Assembly: GCF_021018895.1 (NCBI RefSeq)
Contig: NC_079366.1
Location: forward strand, 31,750,771 to 31,814,770
DNA length: 64,000 nucleotides
From: Seriola aureovittata
Taxonomy: Eukaryota > Chordata > Actinopteri > Carangiformes > Carangidae
Reading direction: 5' to 3'
In this document: positions 25,356 through 38,092 of the stretch, one piece after another
How the letters are laid out: each line of letters begins with the position of its first letter
Position numbering within the stretch: position 1 is the first letter of the stretch
Notes under the pieces: model-generated
What the model was told of the DNA's origin: nothing
Seen by the model: only the letters and a program-made list of their open reading frames with translations
Database searches by the model: none
Made by a program: the position numbers and the translations under genes

Positions 25356-28300
25356 AGCTCTTCTGTACGAGCTGCTCTACACTCAGGTGTTTGGGGTGGA
25401 GGAGGCGGAGCTCTGTCAGGCCATGGAGACCTTCAGGGTCGGAGGTCGTCGCTATAGAAACAGTCCATCAGTGTGTAGTGATGCTGACATCGGCTATGAC
25501 ACACCTGAGGACCGAGGACAAAGGTACACACACACACACCTTTGTGTTTGTAGATCTGTTGACAGGTGATGTAAATGATGACCTCTTATCTATGATGCTG
25601 ATGATCACATGATCACTGAGGAAATGCTGTGTAATGACCCTCATCACTTCCTGTTGTCAGTGTGTGGCGTTCACAGAAAGGTGTTTGTTTCATCCTGCAG
25701 GGAGGAGGTGGAGGCAGGTGGAGCTGCTGAGGAGAAACCCAGAGCTGTGGCAGATGACACAAAGGTGGGAGGGGTAATGAAGGGGGGGGTCAGCTGAACA
25801 AACATCTATGACCACAGTGAACTGTCTATGGTGGTTACCATCAGGACCAGGTTCAGATTCTCAAACCACCTGAGCTCAGAGTTGAACTGGTTTCATGTTG
25901 TGCAGCCTCCTGCAGAAGCCCCGCCCCCCTCCAGACTGTGTCTCACCTACAAAGTGATGAAGTCTCTGGACGGAGAGGTTTACAGAAACCTGGAGTTTGA
26001 CGTGTGGCAGGACACCTGCAAAGGTAACACACAGGTGACACACAGGTAACACACAGTCCTGAGTTCTGATTCATACCCTGATGATGAATGTAAAAAAGCC
26101 AGGTGGTCCAGGTGTAACACTCTGATTGGTCGACTGCCTGCCTTGTCATGGATTATCTCTGCCACAGTTATGACATCACGATGACTTACTAACAGGTGTG
26201 TACCTGTAATAATTGCATGACTGTGCTGTGTGTGACAGAGATGCAGAAGACGGACTACATGGTGTTCGCAGGGAGACAGTACTTCCTGGGAGACAAGTGT
26301 CAGGTAAGAAAACACACCTGGATTCATCAGCTGATACACAACCTTCAGAACATCAGCTGACCTTCAAACAGCTGATGTTTAAAAACAACTGGAGCTTCTC
26401 TAGTTTCTATTATTCCTCCAGCCCAGCGACGGTCAGAGCTGGTGGCCGTTTTGTTTTCAGGTTGTCCGTCCGTCGGTCTCATTCTCATGGACACGATATC
26501 TCAGTAACACCTTGATGTAACTCCTTCAAATTTGGCACAAACATTCACCTGGACTCAAGGATGAACTGATTGGTCAAAGGTCAGTGTGACCTCACAAAGC
26601 GCATTTTAGCCATTACTCAAGACTTCACGCAAATGGTTAATATTTTATGACTGTATAAACAGTATGTAACCTGAGACTAGTTTGAGGCAATTTAACCAGA
26701 CTAAGTAGCGCCCCCATGAGGCGGAGATGTAAATAAACAGTATGAAGCTCGTCCTGAGGAAAAACCAAGTGATTTATCCTCTGTACGGTGGCCTTTCTAG
26801 GACATCTCAGACTGTCAGTCAGCTGACTGGGCAAGGAGCTTAATGCTAATGTTCAACAGATCATGTGACATATGAACCCTGTCACAGTGTGTGTGGGGTG
26901 TGTTTTCAGGTGCGTCTGGAGCCAAAGGGGAAGTACTACAATGCCTTCATCCAGGAAGTAGGAACACACTCATCAGCTGTCACTGTCTTCATCGAGGAGC
27001 TGGGAGAGAAGTAACACACACAACCTAAACCTGATTCTAACATTAACCCTAAGACCAGGTCCAGCCCTCTGGACTAGTGAGACCCGATGGTCTTAAAGTT
27101 AAACTGACGTTCATGAAGATGCTGTAATATGTTGCTCTCTCAGACACCTGGTTCCTCTGACGGATCTGAAACCAGTGAATCCAGTTCCTGCCTGGAACGT
27201 TGCTGCTCCCATTAGAAAAGGAGATCTGGGTACGTTTCTCTGAGATCCAGTTCTCCCTGTGATTACCATAACGTTCTCTTGACCTCCTGTAACATTCTCC
27301 TGACCTACTGTAATGTTCTCCTGACCTACTGTATGGTTCTCCTGACCTACCGTAACGTTCTCCTGACCCACTGTAACGTTCTCCTGACCTACCGTAACGT
27401 TCTCCTGACCTACCGTAACGTTCTCCTGACCTACCGTAAGGTTCTCCTGACCTACCGTAACGTCCTCCTGACCTATCGTAACGTTCTCCTGACCTACTGT
27501 AACGTTCTCCTGACCTACCGTAACGTCCTCCTGACCTACTGTAACGTTCTCCTGACCTACTGCAACGTTCTCCTGACCTACCGTAACGTTCTCCTGACGA
27601 ACCATAACGTCCTCCTGACCTACTGCAACGTTCTCCTGACCTACCGTAACGTCCTCCTGACCTATCGTAACGTTCTCCTGACCTACTGTAACGTTCTCCT
27701 GACCTACCGTAACGTTCTCCTGACCTACTGTAACGTCCTCCTGACCTACTGCAACGTTCTCCTGGCCTCCTGACCTACTGTAACGTTCTCCTGACCTACT
27801 GCAACGTTCTCCTGACCTACCGCAACGTCCTCCTGACCTACCGTAACGTTCTCCTGACCTACCGTAACGTCCTCCTGACCTACCGCAACGTCCTCCTGAC
27901 CTACCGCAACGTCCTCCTGACCTACCGTAACGTTCTCCTGACCTATCGTAACGTTCTCCTGACCTACTGTAACGTTCTCCTGACCTACTGTAACGTTCTC
28001 CTGACCTACCGTAACGTTCTCCTGACCTACTGTAACGTTCTCCCGACCTACTGTAACGTTCTCCTGACCTACTGTAACGTCCTCCTGACCTACTGCAACG
28101 TTCTCCTGGCCTCCTGACCTACTGTAACGTTCTCCTGACCTACTGCAACGTTCTCCTGACCTACCGTAATGTTCTCCTGACGAACCATAACGTCCTCCTG
28201 ACCTACTGCAACGTTCTCCCGACCTACCGTAACGTTCTCCTGACCAACCGTAACGTTCTCCTGACCTACTGTAATGTTCTCCTGACCAAGTGTAAGGTTC

Positions 28301-28773
28301 TCCTGACCTACCGTAACGTTCTCCTGACCTACCGTAACGTTCTCCTGACCTACTGTAACGACTCTCCGATTACCATAACGATGTCCTGTAGTGCTCTGTA
28401 TTTGTCTCTGTCCTCGTCTCGTCCCATCTCCCTCAGACTCAGACTCTCGTGGTCAGCGCCATCACCGTCATCGTTACTTCAGGAAGTCTCGGGGTAGCAG
28501 TGGGTTGAAGGGGGCGGAGCTGCTGTTGCCACCGCCCTCTTCATACGGAGGGCCCGCCCCCTCCACTCTGCCCCCTCGCTTCCAGCCGGCAGGGCATCCC
28601 CGCCCACCCCCTCCTCCATCACCCGGAACAATGACCTATGACCCCTATGCCCCCCCACACCACCATCCCCATACAGCTAGACCTCCTCGCTACGGAGCGT
28701 CCAGGTGGGAGTTGGTACTTGTCAACTGCTCAGTTGTACCATAAAAGAAACCACATCCCGATACTGAGGAGCT

Positions 28774-28847
<74 letters not shown>

Positions 28848-30769
28848 TCTAATGGATTGTGGTCAGAAGCTCAACCCGTTTCCTGAACCGTCACCTGATT
28901 GGTCCGCAGCTGACCTATTATCACCCTGGCAGAAGATATTACCACGACTACGAAAATTACACCTTCAGGTCTCGGTAAACAGCAACATCATTATATTCTA
29001 TAATCATATAGATAAATTATTTATTGTTAATAGTTCACACACCAACGAGACAAAATTAAAATGTTTGTCTCGTTGTTTTTAACAGGATTATTGATCAAGC
29101 AACAGCTGATGTGTTAATGTGAATATTTAATATTGGCTATTCAATAAGATGCAATAGTGACATACCTGACACGTGGTAACCATAGCAACTTATTTCTAAA
29201 ATACAAACGGAGTCAAACTGTTAGGGACAGGAGTTCATTATTTCACAGCTCCGCCGATCTTTTACGAAATGGGAAGTTAATGTGTTGTTTCAGAAACATT
29301 AAAGTTCAAATCATCAGAAGGTTTTTACTCGTGTCTGTTCAGGCGGAGCCGCCGTCAGCTGGTCGCAGCTCTCAACAAAGAATGTCAGTTTGGTTTCCTG
29401 CCGGAGACGGTGGAGGAGCCGGCCGATCTGGACGCAGCGATCGCATACTACCAGCTGGACGACGCCAGTGACACGGTCTTCCCGCCACTGCCGGTGAGAA
29501 CCAAAAACCAGATGATACAGAAATATTAAAGCAGACAAACAGGATGTCCTCCAGGTGTTACTGAAGCAGATCTCTGAATATCTGCTCTGGACATGTGACG
29601 TCAGTCAGCTGGTTCACCTGTGACGTCATACAGAGACTCTGATTGGACACCTGGAGGATCAGCCTGTAGCTTCAGTCCAGTGAACATGGTGACAGATTCT
29701 GTAAATGCTCATGTTTCCATGGTAACATAATAATGTTCCCATGTATTTAATAAGGTATCCGATTTCCCAAAGGGTCCAGCTGTGGCCCCTCCCCCTAACA
29801 TGGGTGCCCCTCCCCCTGGCTCCTCCTACAGAGTTCAGAGAGGGTCGGGGCCCCTCCCACCTGCACCTCCACCTGGAAACACCCCGGTCTGCTCATCAGA
29901 GGAGGACCAGGAGGACACAAGCACTGTGGAGGACCAGGGTGAGGAATGATATCAATAATCAATAAATCAAAACATATTTATAAGAGATAAAACAGACAGG
30001 AAGTTCTCAGATGAGTCTGGACCAGAGTATGCCTGCCTCTCCTTCATTCTTTCTTTCATTCATTGGTTGAGATACTCTGCACTTCCTGCAGATGTTTCAC
30101 ATTAAAAGTGTAACAGTGACTCAAAGGATGTAACCCCTCCCACTCCTTTAGACTTTTAATCTGGAAGATTCTGCAGGAAGTGTTGAGTGTTAATCATAAA
30201 GTAGAATAGATGTATTTACACTGAATCCTGTACAATGCTTTAATTTTGTATAACACACCTGAGGTGATGTTTCCTGTCTGTCTCAGGTGAGTACACAGAG
30301 GAGTACATCTACAGCGCTCAGGGTGAGTGATGCTGTCTGACACGAAGTCTGTCCTCGGTTCACAGCAGCTGCTGACTTTGGTTTAAACTCTTTCAGATCA
30401 GAGCTACCAGACCTCCGGTGTTTACACTGCCACTGAGCCCCCCCCCAACCAGGTAACACACCTGACCTCTGACCTGCAGAGTCTAACCTGAAGCACAGTT
30501 CTCTCCACCTGTCAACAAGTCATTCTGCTCCTGTGCCCCCCCCCCCCCCCCCCCCCGACAGGATGTTTTCCACCTTTTCATCTTTACTAATTAAACATTT
30601 AATTCACTGAGCATCTTTTAATGTGATCAGATCACGTGATCAGTGATGTCACAGCTGCAGTGAGGGAGGGTTTCTTTTATGTTTTCTCTTATTGTGAAAG
30701 GATGAGCAGGAAGGAGGACCTGCTGACTCTCCACCAAGAACAGACCTGAACTACAACTACACACAGCAG

Positions 30770-30807
<38 letters not shown>

Positions 30808-31100
30808 ACACACACACACTGCTGCAAATCTTCAGATCAGAGGAACAGGTGATCAAATGATTGATTATGAAGCAGCTCAACATCAATCATCAGCACGAAC
30901 TTCATTCATTAGGCTTCAGCCTGAGTCAGTCACTGATTGGCTGCTGGTGTTTTACTGTGTGTGTGTGTTTCAGGTAGTGAAGCCATTAGCTGTCATCTGC
31001 TCTTCACCGTCCTCTTCCTCCTCCTCACCCTCCTCTCCATCATCACATGTACCTGCAGCTGCTCACCTGCCACCAACTGCACACACACAGCCACGCTCAG

Positions 31101-31140
<40 letters not shown>

Positions 31141-31354
31141 ACACTCACACACAGTGACAGCCTCCTCTTCTGTCTCTAGCGGCCATGACGGTCTCAGCTT
31201 CTTCTCCCTGGTTGGTTAACGAGCTGGGTGAGCCTCTCTGCACCATGGTGGCTCCTCCCCCTTACTCCTACGACCCTAACGGCAGCGACTTTCCCCGAGG
31301 TCAGAGGTCAAACTCTATCTAATGTTAGACCTCCCACACTGGTCTGCTTCCTCA

Positions 31355-31420
<66 letters not shown>

Positions 31421-31878
31421 CTGCAGAGTCCTCCAGTATTACTTCAACTTGGGAGTCCAGGTAAGAGGCACACAGAGCTGCAGAGGCCAGTAACACCAGT
31501 AACTCTCTGTAGTAAACAGGAAGTCAAACTGCATGTTCCTTTAAATATCAAGTGTACATGAGCTGCAGGTTAACGCACTGTTAACACCCCCCCCCTCCAC
31601 ACACAGTGGTACCATCAGAGCTGTTGGCAGCAGCAGCAGACGTACGCCCCCACCTCACCAGAGGCCTCCTACACCTACCAACACTACCCCCCCTACCTGA
31701 GCCAGGAGCCCCTGCACGGTAAGACCCACGCTGCCTCTGATTGGCTCCTGCAGGTGTCAACCACCACTCAGCAGTCTGGTCACTGAGGGAAGGCCTTCAC
31801 AATAATAGTCCCATTATGATCACAGAGCTTTCACAATAAGAGTTTTATCAAGGAGATGTTGGAGGGTGTGGTTGGTTG

Positions 31879-31925
<47 letters not shown>

Positions 31926-32750
31926 GGTTGGTCGGTCCTTACAGAGGTCAGTTAGTTCTTACAGGGGTTGTTTAGTTAGTTGGTTGGATCGTCTGTTGGT
32001 TGGTTGGTTGGTTAGGCCTTACAGGGGTTAGTGAGGTGGTTGCTGACTTAGTTGGTGACTTAGTTAGTTGCTGAGTTGGCTAGTTGGTGAGGGAGTTTAG
32101 TGGTTCACAGGAAGTAGATCTCCTTCCTGTAATTGACCCAATCCTGTTCTTCTGCCCCCAGCTGCCCCTCAGTCCTACCCTGAGGCAGGTCGTGGCCCCC
32201 ATCAGCCCCCTTCAAACTACCCAGAATCCACCAGGGCAGGAGATGGACAGACAGACGGACACAGCAGTGGTCAGTGCTGATGACACACCTTTACCTATGG
32301 ACACCCCTGACACACGATCTAAACGTTCAGTCAAGTTTTTTTATTCATTTTGTCCCCTCCCCCTGCACAGGCCCCACCCCATCTATGGAAGGATCCTCCC
32401 CCTCCTCCATTAGCTCCGCCCCTCTAGGTTCCACCCCCTGCCCTGCTCTCCTGTACCCGGATCAGACACCTCTCCCCCCTCCCCCGATGCTTCACTTGCC
32501 ATATGAAGCTCCGCCCCCGGCCACCTACCTACCCTCCGCTCCTCACCCTGCTCATCCTCACCCTGCTCACCTCCCCCATCACTCCTCTTTCCACTGCCTC
32601 CCCCCGTCTGCCCACTGGGGGACGCTCCAGACCGGAAGCCACGCCCCACGGGTTTACTGTTCCGCCCCTAACCCCACCCATGTCGTTGGTTACATTACAG
32701 CCCCGCCCCCCCACCATACAGCCACACACTACATCCCCCCCACCATCTAA
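24103..32750 (+). CDS. alg13: ALG13-like OTU + Tudor protein, catalytic Cys replaced
   Basis: Exons: 24103-24222, 24439-24522, 24633-24683, 24770-24816, 24984-25056, 25184-25265, 25358-25523, 25701-25764, 25906-26023, 26239-26303, 26910-27010, 27144-27229, 28437-28704, 28867-28974, 29343-29493, 29755-29938, 30287-30322, 30397-30452, 30701-30769, 30974-31100, 31180-31299, 31420-31460, 31607-31718, 32162-32269, 32371-32750. They total 938 codons with all phases closing. The start MQKGLKKYF matches the OTU-form N-terminus of ALG13; the glycosyltransferase domain is absent. [32 protein letters not shown] and the His motif NGHYDIVYP. The DASC active-site Cys is Ser (AGT, 24196-24198). A Tudor domain follows ([28 protein letters not shown]). 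A Pro-rich tail has [18 protein letters not shown], as in ALG13. OTUD4 is a more distant alternative. Human ALG13 acts in N-glycan synthesis through a GT domain not present here, so a deubiquitinase-type or RNA-linked role is only inferred. Confidence 0.9.
24374..24436 (+). repeat. (GT)n microsatellite abutting an acceptor
   Basis: About 31 GT units run directly into the TAG acceptor of the second exon of the ALG13-like gene (exon start 24439). Confidence 0.95.
26430..26690 (+). repeat. Dispersed repeat, copy 1 of 3
   Basis: It contains tctcattctcatggacacga, ctcaaggatgaactgat, agccattactcaagacttca and gttaatattttatgactg. Related segments occur at 47750-48040 and 58190-58395 with moderate divergence. 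No coding capacity or clear termini are visible, so the family is unassigned. It lies in an intron of the ALG13-like gene. Confidence 0.75.
27270..28372 (+). repeat. 21-bp intronic minisatellite (gttctcctgacctactgtaac)
   Basis: More than 50 units of about 21 bases fill the intron between exons 27144-27229 and 28437-28704 of the ALG13-like gene. Variation is mostly c/t at the CpG of taacg(t/c) and cta(c/t)(c/t)g. Local blocks are duplicated: the segment with cctggcctcctgacctactg recurs at about 27761 and 28107. Confidence 0.95.
28776..28846 (+). repeat. (GT)n microsatellite
   Basis: A pure GT tract of about 70 bases sits 21 bases upstream of the exon starting at 28867. Confidence 0.96.
30532..30556. 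repeat. Poly-C tract
   Basis: A run of C lies in the intron after exon 30397-30452 of the ALG13-like gene. Confidence 0.85.
30772..30820 (+). repeat. (CA)n microsatellite at a donor site
   Basis: The tract starts with the GTACACACA donor of exon 30701-30769 and continues for about 50 bases. Confidence 0.93.
31358..31418 (+). repeat. (GT)n microsatellite at an acceptor
   Basis: About 29 GT units run straight into the TAG acceptor of exon 31420-31460, replacing the usual pyrimidine tract. Confidence 0.95.
31870..31925 (+). repeat. (GTTA)n tetranucleotide tract
   Basis: About 13 GTTA units lie in the intron before exon 32162-32269, followed by a looser ggtt-rich stretch to about 32090. Confidence 0.93.
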
Positions 32751-33467
32751 CACACACATTCACCTCACTTGTTAGCACGCAGCTAATGACAGGAGAACCT
32801 CATAACTCCAGACATGGGAGGTTTCCAGGGGATGAACCAGAGAAAACGATTGAGAAAATTTCAAAATAAAAAAAAATTATAATTGAAAAAAGTTCAAGCA
32901 ACATAGTTACAGTCAAATAAATACGTAAATAAATAATGTGGTAAATTTTCTTTTCAAAGTGAACTGATGATTAAAAGTTTTTTGGTATTGAGGTTTTTCC
33001 TGTTGTAGCACGTTAGCATGTTAGCTTCACATCACAACAACACATTAGCTGTTAGCTTGTGGCTAAATTGCCTTTTTCAGTTGTTTTATTTACAGAACTA
33101 AATACCTCCGACACAACTCATCTGCCTCAGTCACTTCCTGTTCCAAATGTTAAACTCGTTAGTGAGCAGCTCGTTAAAGTGAGACAGAGGCCTCCTTTCG
33201 GTTTCCATGGCAACACAGGTGGTAGCATCACACGCTGTCATAGTGACAGGTGTGGAGGGCGGAGTCAACACAGCTGCCTGAGAAAACCAGATTTTTTGTT
33301 TAAAGTTTGTCAGACTTGAGTTTGGAGTTTGTTTGGAGTGTCAGCCAGCCAATCACAGAGAGGGGCGGGGCTGCAGGCTGGGCATGGTCAGCCCCTGTTT
33401 ATTGAAGAGGGGGATGTATTTATGTTGATATTCAAACTGGTGATGGTGATTGTTTTGTTCCTGGGAG

Positions 33468-33473
33468 AATAAA
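33468..33473 (+). terminator. Poly(A) signal of the ALG13-like gene
   Basis: AATAAA followed by a T/G-rich stretch lies 718 bases past the stop at 32750. It implies a 3' UTR of about 32751-33490, in which no other feature was seen. Confidence 0.65.
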
Positions 33474-33944
33474 GTTTGTTTTTCACCAGCAGACGAGTGT
33501 CAATCGGGTTTTTTCATCAGTGAGAACAGTCACATGTTCACAGGTGCCACCTGACTCACTTTGCTCAGGACTGTTCTGCAACAGCTCCTCATAAATCCTC
33601 TCCTGTGTAGAATCAGACGTGGAGCTCTGACGCCAGGTGGAGGTGAGGTGAGTCCACCCTGAGGTTCATGGTGAGGATGATGAGGGTGAGTGAATATAAA
33701 CATCTGGTTTTATGAAGAATAAACAAACATCTGGCAACGGTGACTTTATTACGTTATAAAAATTTACCATATAAAGTGTTAGCATGTTAGCATGCTACAT
33801 CAGCATTCATCTCTAATGAGGAAGTGAGGCCTTGGACAGGTGTGAACTGTGACCTGCTGGTCAGGGATTCATGACAATCCATCAGTCTCTCTCTCACCCA
33901 CCCACCCACTCCAAGACGTTGTTGTCTGTGTGCATCATGTGTTG

Positions 33945-34522
<578 letters not shown>

Positions 34523-35309
34523 TCATGTGCAAACAGACAACTGTTTTTCCTTCTAAAATCTAATTGGTGTGAAACTGCATCAAACTGATTTGTGGAGTTA
34601 GAGTGATAGAGATGATACCATACACTGACTCATTGCTTTCCTGTGTAATCCACAGCTTTTTATCTTCCCGCCGATTTATCCAGGAAACTTAAACTGTTGA
34701 TGAAAGTTGTTTCATCCTCTAACGTGAAGGATGTATTCGTATATAAACAAGGAAACATTAATTAGCAGGAGTTTTGAATGGAGTTCGCGAGACACTACCC
34801 GGAAGTCTATAACTAAGAGCCCTTGAACTGGATACAGATTTTATCTCCTTGCATCTGGATCTTTTTAGCTCGTTTACTTTTTATATACAATCTGTGCTCG
34901 TGCACGCAGGACAAAAGTTGTGCAGACCGGAAGTCTTATCTAAACAAAATACTCCGTTTGTAGAATCAACCTGTCATTATTTCCCCCAGTCGTCCGCATC
35001 TGAGGCGCGAACACACTGATGTGTTCATGCCGAATTAACCAGGAAACTGCTCATTTGTTTCAGTTATTTCATATTCTATCAAACTGAATCTATCGACAGA
35101 TCAGGAAGGAAACATTAATTTGGTACATTTTTAATGGAGTTTGGCGCGGACCGTTTTCCGTACAGCGCGTGACGTTGCACGGCGGGAGATCTGGAGAGGT
35201 GAAAACTCTTAAATGAAAGTCGCATAATATTTACAGGTTGATCAAAGTTCAACGTCTTTAATCGGCAGTAAATCTAACTTTATTTAAAGCAACAGTCTGA
35301 ACGACTCAC

Positions 35310-35400
35310 AGCCAGCTCCAGACTCCTGCTGCTCTGCTCCTGCAACCGCCTCCTGTCTGAGCAGCGTTTCTTCTTCTGTGTGGAATAACGTGCAGCCAGT
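35310..35400 (-). other. Possible non-coding first exon of eola1
   Basis: On the minus strand a good donor (GGCT|GTGAGTCG) ends at 35310. It would splice to the acceptor just before the eola1 ATG at 34480. The upstream limit is a guess, and no coding sequence is implied. The 34481-35309 intron shows nothing recognisable. Confidence 0.35.
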
Positions 35401-35685
35401 CAACAGCTCAGGGGTTATACTGCCCTCCACTTGGCTGTGGAAGTAACTACAGTAAGTACTTCAGAGCAACTTTGAGGTAAGTGTACTTTACTTTAAACTT
35501 CACTCAGTTCAGAGGGAAATATTGAATTTTCTGCTCCACGTTATTTTAACAGCTTCAGTTACTAGTTACAATGATTTTCCCTCTAAACTTCTGTCATGGT
35601 TTCATTTAAATAAATGATCCAATATCTCACCAATAATCAAAGATCAGAGACAACAGGTTTGTTCTTCAGAACTAACCCTATCATC

Positions 35686-36374
35686 CAGTGGCGGCTGCTG
35701 GTCTTATAATGAGGGGAAGCTCATTTTCGGCCTACATCATAAAATGTGTCCGTTTATTTAAATGTAAATTCGCAGAGTGACAGAAGAGAGTCGCCAAACA
35801 CAACGCTAGTTGTTTTTAACAAAGACAAAGTCGCTGAGGATCAGTAACGTCTCCAGATCAACTCCGAACAACGGAATGAAAAACTTGAAAACTGCTCCGG
35901 TGGATGCTTTTACTTCAAGATCGCTGATTCGCTCATTTCGCTGTCAATCAAAAAGGGACTCAGCCTCAGACAGATCATCCAATCATCATGCAGAAGCCGA
36001 GCGTCCGGGCCAGCCCACTGTCCCATAAACCCCCAGAGACGCTGAGCGTCCGATGGGCGGGACAAAGCCCAGCATTTATCCAATGACCGTCTAGTTTGGC
36101 TGCAGTGGAACAACCCACTCTCTGCTTCCCCAGTGACGTCAGGAGACGCTCGGCGTCATCACTGTGTAAAGCTCTGTGGCGCTGCGGGGAGGAAGGAGGA
36201 GGAGTCAGGTCGGTTACCTGTGATAAGGAGCTGATTCTGAACAAAAGATGAACGTGTTCTAGCGCATATTTAGTCAATGAAATGTTCACACAACAGAACA
36301 TATTTGACCAATTATTTTGTTGACATTTTAGGGGAAGCTGAGCTTCCCTTGCAGTCTTAGAGCAATCGCCACTG
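35686..36374 (+). mobile_element. hAT-like non-autonomous element, copy 2 (689 bp)
   Basis: It begins cagtggcggctgctggtc and ends caatcgccactg, flanked on both sides by the 8-base duplication ctatcatc (35678-35685, 36375-36382). Length is identical to the other two copies and very few differences were seen by eye. The 72-codon ORF at 35810-36028 ([14 protein letters not shown]...) is the same as in copies 1 and 3. No transposase catalytic motif is visible. Confidence 0.9.
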
Positions 36375-36382
36375 CTATCATC

Positions 36383-38092
36383 ATATCATCATAATGATGT
36401 CACCATATATCATCATATATCAGTCAGAGACCTGGACTTTACCTTTAATACTTTAACACGTTGCTGATGATACTCCCAGACTTTTACTGTAATAAAAGTA
36501 TTTTTATTTTGTTGTACTGGTACTTTTACTGCAGTAAAGGCTCTGAATACCTCAACTCTGAGGTCAGAAACTGTAAGTTACCATGGTGATCTAGCCTAGT
36601 TACTATGGTGATTACCTAGGTATCTTAAACCTTGAGGTCAAGTTTCACAATGAAACACTAACAACAAATAATATTAATAATAAATGATTCTTCCAACTAA
36701 AATGTTATAAATAATGTATAATAATATAATGATAAATACTCACATGTAAACATACCTGATAAAATAAAGGACATGTCAGTGAAGCTATAAACTGTTTCTC
36801 TACAAATTAAAAGCTTTTTGTCTTTTTTTAATTAATGCAGTTAAATCGTGATAAAAAGAAAAAATCAAACTGATGAATAAAATCAGATCATAAAGAAACA
36901 TAGTGCACAGCTGATTTTGTCAATAAAGTTTTCTCTTTTGAAGACACTTTCACAGTTTGTTATTTTTGCCATCAACATGCAAATCACAGCAGAGAACACA
37001 GCACAGATCAATAAATCTCTACAACCAATCACAGATGGTACAGGACAGGAAGTACACGCCCCCTCATTTTATGTTTTTTCTGATGACAGAGGGCGCCGTC
37101 CACTGCATGATGTCATCATTACATCATACGAGTCTCATGCTGCACAATAACATCATGTAAGAAGAACAAAATGCATCATGGGACGCCAGCAGGTCTGTTA
37201 GTGACGTAAATGAAAAAAATCAAAAAGAATAAAAAAGCAGCATGAGACGTTGTCAGTCTGAATATCTTCTCTGGTTACCATAGCAACTAACGAATCAGTT
37301 GCTGAAAGCAGCCGTTAAAAAGAGGAAACACGTGGATGTTCACAGCTACGAAACATTGTCGGTCAAACACGTCGAGTTGAAGGAAAATATTTACAACAGA
37401 GTCAAATCAATCAAACATTTCAATAATTCAACACAAATATCAAAAATACTAAAGACAAACTCATGGAAACAAGAATATAAAACAATAATATAAAACTGAT
37501 GAAATATTTCAATCAGATGTTTTTAGACTTTTTAACATCATGTGACTTTTTCCTGTTTAAATAAATAAAAACAACAGCCGTGTCTGGAGTCCGTCCTTCA
37601 GGAGAACCAGGAGAATCAGGAGAACCAGGACCACAATGACCCCGTTAACGTCTCTTCGTTAGTTTGACCTGAGTCTGATTCTTCATCTGAATCAACTTCC
37701 TGTCACTGCCCCTTACAGGCCACAGAGACCATCACATCCTGATCCTTCAGTCTGAGCATGCTCAGTTAGTCCTGGGGGGGCGCCACAGGAAACTCATATA
37801 AAGGTTGTATAGACCCCGTCCTTTATGTGCAGCTGTGAACACACACACACACACACACTCTGGATCCTGGATCAGGATCTTACTCTAGTCCAGAGGACAG
37901 ACATGTTGGCACTCAGGCTCCACCTCCAGCAGGTTGAACATAATGAGGTAAGTGACAACTGATCATATTTATTAATGATGATAATAATGTTTTGAAGTGT
38001 GTGTTTGTTTGTTTTTCAGACTTTAGAAACTGGTTGTCTCCTCCGTTGGTTTCCGGTCTGGACTTTGGACTGATCCGGATCAGACCTCCTCC
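36383..38092. other. Intergenic / wasf3 3' flank
   Basis: The sequence is AT-rich without a recognised gene. Minus-strand AATAAA at 37968-37973 lies 120 bases past the wasf3 stop and could be its poly(A) signal. The 3' UTR may instead extend further; the region has no competing feature. Confidence 0.5.

Noticed and set aside
28910..28916. Acceptor CCGCAG at 28909 for the ALG13-like exon
   Set aside because: Joining there gives an in-frame stop. The CAG at 28866 keeps the frame and yields [10 protein letters not shown], which matches ALG13.
37902..38030. Possible plus-strand exon (ATG 37902, donor GTAAGT at 37948, acceptor near 38020)
   Set aside because: The reading frame beyond the acceptor runs antisense through the conserved last wasf3 exon, and no protein family was recognised.
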